Assembly (NCBI GenBank): GCA_903958115.1
Contig: CAJBRS010000054.1
Coordinates: 1-6,527 of the forward strand
Direction: 5' to 3'
From: an uncultured bacterium
Lineage (GTDB): Bacteria > Patescibacteriota > Minisyncoccia > Phycocordibacterales > CAWITU01
Length of the DNA stretch: 6,527 nt
Below, in pieces: positions 1 through 6,527 of the stretch. The stretch's first letter is position 1; each line of letters begins with the position of its first letter. A program made the translations under genes and the position numbers. Below the pieces are notes generated by a model. That model saw only the letters and a list, made by a program, of their open reading frames with translations, made no database searches and had not been told where the DNA came from.

Positions 1-994
1 CCTTTACCTGACCAAGTCCAAGATCAGCTCCACAATTAAGTACTGTGTGATAAGGAATCTTCAAAGATTCAATAAATTCTTCTGTGTTACGATTAATTTC
101 TTCATGGAGTCTTGCTGAAGTCTCGTGACTTGCTTCACAAAGCACCACTTGTTCCAATTTATAAAACTCATGAACACGAATAAGACCCTTAACATCTTTA
201 CTATGACTCCCCGCTTCTCTCCTGAAGCATGGTGAGAATCCAAGATATTTAATTGGCATTTTATTAACCTCTAAAATCTCCCCTTCATGAAAAGCCATTA
301 AAGGAATCTCTGCTGTACCTATCAATGCATCACCATCTTGAGTCATGTAATAATCCTCGACATCACCAGGAAGATGTCCTGTCCCATACAAATTTTGTTT
401 TCGCACTATTGCTGGCGGAATAACTGGCACAAATCCCTTCTTGCCAAAAAATTGCATAGCATAATTCCAGATAGCAAAAGAAAGTTCGGCGCCTGCTCCA
501 GTCAAAAAATAACCGCGAAATCCGTGAACCTTTGCTCCACGCTCAAAATCAACCATTCCTAGGGCGGTCATTATTTCTAGGTGATCTTTGGGCTCAAAAG
601 AGAACTGGGGTTTCTCTCCCCAAACCTTCACCTCTTTATTATCTGCGTCAGTCTCACCTTCTGGCACAGACATGTCTGGAATATTTGGAACCTGAAGCAT
701 TAGAGTCTGCCAATTTTTCATTACTTCTTTGAGTTCTTCTTCTTCAGCCTGCATTTTTACCTTCAACTCTTTCATCTCTGTAATTACTTTCTGTCGTTCG
801 GTTGGATCTTGAATCTTTGTAATTTGATCACTAACTTTATTTTGTTCAGTTTTTTTAGTTTCGACAGATAAAAGCAATTCCCGACGGCGACTATCTAAAG
901 CTAAAAGCTCATCAATACTTATTTTGACGTGCTTCTTATCAGCCCCTTGTTGAACGATGTCCTTATTATCTCGAATGAATTTAATGTCTAACAT
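1..994 (-). CDS. serS: Seryl-tRNA synthetase, 5' part (C-terminus beyond window edge)
   Basis: Class II aminoacyl-tRNA synthetase that charges tRNA-Ser (and tRNA-Sec where present) with serine in the cytoplasm. I translated 331 codons from the ATG at 994-992; the frame is open to base 1, so about 95 residues of a typical ~425-residue SerRS are missing, including class II motif 3. Visible are the family start MLDIKFIRDN, a charged heptad-rich stretch (about residues 27-100) matching the N-terminal tRNA-binding coiled-coil arm, the linker LMLQVPNIP, a catalytic-core segment with GTAEIPL, and motif 2 as CFRREAGSHSKDVKGLIRVH with Arg258/Arg259. Start choice: a consensus -10 lies only 6 nt upstream and there is no Shine-Dalgarno, so translation is probably leaderless. 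It is divergent from dprA across 86 bp. Nothing looks broken in the part seen. Confidence 0.96.
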   Translation of the reverse strand, partial: MLDIKFIRDNKDIVQQGADKKHVKISIDELLALDSRRRELLLSVETKKTEQNKVSDQITKIQDPTERQKVITEMKELKVKMQAEEEELKEVMKNWQTLMLQVPNIPDMSVPEGETDADNKEVKVWGEKPQFSFEPKDHLEIMTALGMVDFERGAKVHGFRGYFLTGAGAELSFAIWNYAMQFFGKKGFVPVIPPAIVRKQNLYGTGHLPGDVEDYYMTQDGDALIGTAEIPLMAFHEGEILEVNKMPIKYLGFSPCFRREAGSHSKDVKGLIRVHEFYKLEQVVLCEASHETSARLHEEINRNTEEFIESLKIPYHTVLNCGADLGLGQVK

Positions 995-3900
995 AAGAAC
1001 ATTATACAAAATAGCCGGCCTTTATCAAAATTTCATATACATCATTATAGAATTTACTAATTATTAACAAACCAATAACAATGCGAATAATAAATTTTGA
1101 AGATTTCCCCAAATTGCTTAAGGAAATTAACGATCCTCCACAAAGACTATATATAGAGGGGCTAATGCCCGACGATGACCTTAAGTGGTTATGTGTAGTT
1201 GGATCTAGAAAGAGTAGCCATTACGGCAGAGAAATCTGTGAAAAATTAATAGCTGGTTTAGTAGGTTTGCCTATAGTCATTGTTTCTGGTCTTGCTCTGG
1301 GAACCGACGGAATTGCTCATGAGGCCGCCTTGGCGGCCGGATTAAAAACAGTGGCTGTACCAGGATCAGGACTCGACGAAGAGGTACTGTACCCCCGAAG
1401 CCATTTTCAACTAGCCAGAAAAATTCTCGAATCGGGAGGAGCACTTCTCTCTGAATTTGAGCCAAACACAATCGCCACGCCCTACACCTTTCCTAAACGC
1501 AATAGAATAATGGCCGGTCTATGTCATGCCACTCTAATAGTAGAGGCTGTAGATCGATCTGGGACTTTAATAACAGCCCGACTAGCATCTGACTATAATA
1601 GAGACATTCTGGCAGTACCTGGATCCGTGTTTTCAGAAAGCTCTTATGGCCCACACATGTTAATTAAAAAAGGTGCCACGCCCATCACCTGCCCTGCCGA
1701 CATTATTGAAGCACTTGGACTAAAAACGGAAGAAAAACAAACTGATAAAAATTCTAAAGAAAAATACATGGATTGTGGAGAAGACGAATTACAGATAATA
1801 AAAATGCTTTACTCACCAATGCCTAAAGAAGAATTAATTGAAAACCTATCTCACGTTTTTTCAATTAGTCAGATAAATATCACTCTATCAATTTTAGAGA
1901 TTAAGGGGTTAATAAAAGAAACACTCGGCGAAATTCATCTAACATAAAAAATAAATAAAATTTGCCAAAAAAATTGAATTCGTGTAATACTAGCGAACAT
2001 GAAACTACTTATTGTGGAATCACCAGCCAAATCAAAGACTATTTCCAAGTATCTTGGAAGTGAATACAAAGTTACCGCGTCTGTCGGGCATATTCGCGAT
2101 TTACCAAAAAGTAACAAGAAGGCAATTGATATTGAGGCCGGGTTTGTTCCCCATTATGAAATCTCAAAAGGCAAAGAACATGTCATCGATGAAATTCGCA
2201 AACTAGCAAAAAACGCCGATGAAATTTTACTTGCAACCGACCCCGACCGAGAAGGCGAAGCCATTGCTTGGCATATTTCTGAGATCCTAAATGAAGGTAA
2301 AGCAAAAATTCCTGCATCAAAAATCAAACGTGTTACCTATCACGAAATTACACCAGAGGCCATTAAAGAAGCTCTGGAACACCCTCGAGAAATTGACGAC
2401 AACCTTAAGCAGGCCCAGGAAGCACGCCGCGTTCTCGATCGTCTTGTGGGGTATGATTTATCTGGCTTAATTTGGAAAAAAGTCCGTTATGGTCTTTCAG
2501 CTGGTCGCGTACAATCCCCCGCACTTCGCATCATTATGGAACGCGAACGAGAAATCCGCGCATTCATCCCTGTCACTTATTGGGTCATCACTGCGGATGT
2601 TCAAAACAAAGGCAAGATTGCTTTCACTTTGAATTGCACAGTGGAGCCAAGCGAGAAAAAAGAAGTTGAAAGAATCTTGGATATCGGCAACAAAGGAGAA
2701 TGGGTAGTGAAAGATATCAATGAGACCGCTGTAAAGCGTGCCCCTCGTGCCCCATTTATTACTTCCACACTCCAACAGACAGCCAGCACCCGTCTTGGTT
2801 TTGCACCATCTCGTACCATGGGTATTGCCCAAAAACTATACGAGGCGGGACACATTACCTACATGCGTACCGATAGCACAACTTTAAGTAAGCAGGCTCT
2901 TGGACAAATTTTTGGAATAATTGAGAAAAAATTTGGAAAGGATTTAATTTCCCCTCGCACTTTTGCTACAAAGAGCAAGAACGCTCAAGAAGCTCACGAG
3001 GCAATACGACCTACAAATGCAGGAGTTCTCAATGCCGGAGCAAATGACGAACAGAAAAAATTATACCAATTGATTTGGCAAAGATCGGTTGCTTCACAGA
3101 TGGCAGATGCACAAACCCTTCGTACAAAAATGTTGGTGGAAGTAGCTGATGGGAAAATTCCCGACTTTGCTATTAATGGCTCACGTATCACCTCTCCTGG
3201 ATGGCTACTTGCTGATCCTGATGCTCGAGGCGAAGATGTTGAACTACCAAAAGCTGATGTTGGTGAACATCTCAAACTTATAGAATTAAAAGACGAAGAA
3301 AAACAGACAGAACCACCTCCACGATATTCAGAAGCCGGATTAATTAAAGAACTTGAGAAAAGAGACATCGGTCGCCCTTCTACTTATGCCGCTATTATCA
3401 GAACACTTGAAGAACGTGGTTATGTAAATAAGTTAAACAAAGCACTATTCCCAACCGACACAGGAGATGTGGTTTCAACATTCCTAGAAAATAACTTTGC
3501 TAACTACATCAGTGATTCATTCACGGCTGAAATGGAAGACGAGCTCGACGAAATTGCATCTGGAAAGCGAGAGTATGTTAAAACACTCGCAGACTTTTAT
3601 AAGCCATTCTTAAAAGACGTGAAATCAAAAGATAAAATAGAAAAAATCACAAATCTCGGCGAAGCAGGTGCAGAATTCAAATGCCCAAAATGTGGATCCT
3701 CGATGATCATCAAATTATCAAAAACTGGTAAATTCATGAGCTGTTCTAAATTCCCAGATTGTAATGGGGCCAGAACAATTGATGGAACTGAACTAGAAGG
3801 ACCAAAAGAAACCGGCGAACTATGTCCCGAATGCAAGACTGGTAAGCTGATCGAACGTGATGGTAAATATGGACGATTCATCGCCTGTGCTAACTACCCA

Positions 3901-6527
3901 AAATGTAAGTATATTAAAAAAGATGCTGCTCTCGAAGAAAAAAATTCTACTGGTGTTAAATGTAATGTCTGCAACGAAGGGTTCATGGTGGAAAAACGTG
4001 GACGTTTCGGACTATTCTACAGCTGTTCAAACTATCCAAAATGTAAGAACGCCATCAAAGCCAAACCAACCGGAAAAATCTGCCCAATGTGTAATTCATT
4101 AATGATGGAGGGTACTAAAACGATTCCAGAGCGATGCTCTAATAAAGCCTGCCCGAATCACAATCCTCACAAGTTAACTAAATAAATACAACAAGGCACA
4201 CACAATATCCCTCAGAAGAGACTAAGACTTGGGCAAGCGCCCCGGAGCGGTCTCTTCTGAGGGATATTGTGTGTGCCTTGTTGTATTTATTTATACGACT
4301 TATGGGGATTATGATTCGGGCGAACTTTATAAAAAATAAAACTACCCATGACTTTGCACAGGTAGTTTCTTAATTTTGAACATTCATATTAGGTGTTCTC
4401 CTATTTTGAAGAATTTCTTGCTTCTGAGATAAGTAAGTTCTTCTTCTTTTTTTAAAAAAACGAAAAAATCAGTCGCGAGGACTAGATTTTATTCATCAAA
4501 CAAATTGGCAGAGGTTGAGACACCAAAAGCGTATCCACGACCTTACCATATCGCACACTAACATACAGGATGCAGAGCGGTGGAATCATGTGAACTGAGT
4601 AATGAATCACCCAATCCCTACCATCCCAGAAAGCTCCTATACGAATTCGGGCGTGTTGCCCGATGTGCCCCAATGTTTGGAATGGCACGACATCATTCAT
4701 ACAACCAGCGATCTTTCGATTACTAGAGAGAATGTATCGTGGCACTGCATACTCAGCGAATCTCACCCATTGCCAAGGAAGGCAATAATATGAATCTGCT
4801 GGTAAGCTGTACGGATCAACGAATAATCCGTCACCTGTGTTGTAGAAGGCAATAATCGAGGCGCCAGAATTCTGACGACTCCATCTCTGCCTTTGTCTAA
4901 AGCTCCGAATCATCCACCACAAAGGTCGAACTTCTCGTAACTTCATTTTTTTCTCCTTTTTTGTTGTTATTACGGCTACTTGTCGTTCACCGTTTCGCAT
5001 AAAATAATATCACAATTTACCAAATTCGTCAAACATAGTTCCGTTTGATAAAAGGTGAGAAAAACGAAGGCAACACAGTACAGCACACAAAACACCTATC
5101 GAAGAGAGCGCTCGTGGCCGCTAGGCCAAGCCTTACTCTCTTCGATAGGTGTTTTGTGTGCTGTACTGTGTTGTATTTGTCTACCTAACCTCAAACGGAA
5201 AAATTTTTAATCGCATACAAATCCTCAGTATCATCATCAACCTTCTTTTCTTCTAGAGAACGATCGTCAATTGCATGCTCAATGACTTCTTCGACAACTT
5301 CCCCACCCTCTTTTGGAATTTCATTATTTTCAGCGGTCTTCGCAACAAAATTATCCATCATCTCTGTGGGCTTTTTAGCCACACCATTTGATCGAACTAA
5401 CTGCAAAATTGATCGAAGGTCGTCATTAGAAAAGAAATCAATCGTAAGCTGACCTCCATTATCTTTTCTCTCAATATGAACACGAGTACCGAGCGACTCC
5501 GTAAGCTTTTCTTCAAGCTCAACAATCTCTGGATCAAAAGCTCTCTCCTTCTTTCTGACTCTGTCATAAGCAATCTTTCTAGCAATGGCCTCAGCCTCAC
5601 GTACTGTCAATTTCTTCAACATAATCTCTCTAAACAAAACGCTCTGCTCAGCAGGACGATCAACAAGCATCATGAGAGGCCTTGCATGTCCTTCGGAAAT
5701 TTTCCCTTCACCAAGAGCATTCAAAATATCTTCTGGAAGCGTCAATAATCTTAAACTATTCGAAACATACTCGCGACTCTTCCCTACCTTCTCGGCAATC
5801 TGAATGTGTTTGAAATTAAATTCATCTACGAGACGTTGAAAAGCACGCGCGCGGTCAACAGGATTGAGATCTTCACGCTGTAAGTTTTCAATAATAGCAA
5901 GCTCTAGCTTCACTCTAGCGTCCTCATGACTTGAGCGAATAATCACTGGCACCTGTGAAAGTCCTGCGAGTTTTGAAGCACGAAGACGTCGTTCTCCAGA
6001 AATTAATTCATATTCAGTTGCTAGGCCCCCGTCTTCCTTAACAACTTCAACTCGAGTGACAACAAGAGGCTGAAGCACTCCGTACATTCTGATAGATTCT
6101 GCTAAATCACGAAGGCGATCCTGATCGAATTCGTGTCGTGGCTGAAATGGATTTGGTTTGACTTTTTCGACTTCAATCCAGAAAATCGAGTCGCTGTAAA
6201 ATTGTGACATGTGATGATTATATCATAGAGAAAAAAGATGCCGAAACGTATGGCAGAATATTGTACAAAGAGACCGCTCCGGGGCGCTTGCCCAAGTCTT
6301 AGTCTCTTTGTACAATATTCTGCCATACGTTTCGGTGACTCTTCTTATGATATAATTACCACCTTAATTATGAAAAAGATTGTTTTTGATATTGAAACAC
6401 GGAACATTTTTGACGATGTCGGCAAAGCCGATCCGACGCTTTTAGATATTTCCATTGTCGGTGTTTATGATTACGAAACTGACACATATTCAAGCTATCT
6501 TCTAGAAGAATTACCTAAACTCTGGCC

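Overview
The window (AT-rich, about 60% A+T by eye) looks like chromosomal DNA from a small-genome bacterium, most probably a Candidate Phyla Radiation / Patescibacteria (Parcubacteria-like) lineage. That assignment is inference. It rests on compact housekeeping genes, a short DprA, several genes that seem to be transcribed without a leader (perfect or near-perfect -10 boxes 6-8 nt before the ATG and no Shine-Dalgarno), and a final gene of the RNase H-like type common in those genomes. No rRNA or tRNA marker is present to confirm it.

Layout. 1-994 (-): 5' part of serS (seryl-tRNA synthetase), running off the left edge. 1081-1947 (+): dprA (DNA-processing protein A). 1999-4185 (+): topA (DNA topoisomerase I with four C-terminal Cys4 fingers); dprA-topA is a common bacterial gene pair. 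4186-4481: non-coding, with a very long perfect hairpin and a bidirectional terminator. 4482-4946 (-): an unrecognised 154-residue protein with its own good promoter and ribosome binding site. 5191-6210 (-): parB (chromosome-partition CTPase/DNA-binding protein). 6370-6527 (+): start of an RNase H-like 3'-5' exonuclease-type gene, divergent from parB.

The remarkable content is between the genes. Three intergenic spaces (4179-4293, 5071-5173, 6241-6335) each hold a giant hairpin with a perfect 34-44 bp stem. The 39-nt tips belong to one family: two copies are identical, in opposite orientation, and the third matches at 31 of 39 positions with two compensatory base-pair swaps. Below the tip the stems differ at each site. 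At all three sites the inverted symmetry continues outward in decayed form into the neighbouring functional sequence: the last codons of topA, the last codons and stop of parB, and the parB promoter. This suggests a repeat family whose conserved tip sits on an inverted duplication of local DNA, with the inner part kept perfect and the outer part decaying. I do not recognise a named family that fits; it is the best candidate here for an undescribed system.

Functionally the genes are core information processing (translation, DNA uptake/recombination, supercoiling, segregation). The hairpins mark the borders of topA, the unknown gene, parB and the exonuclease-like gene. One pair brackets the unknown gene with tips in inverted orientation.
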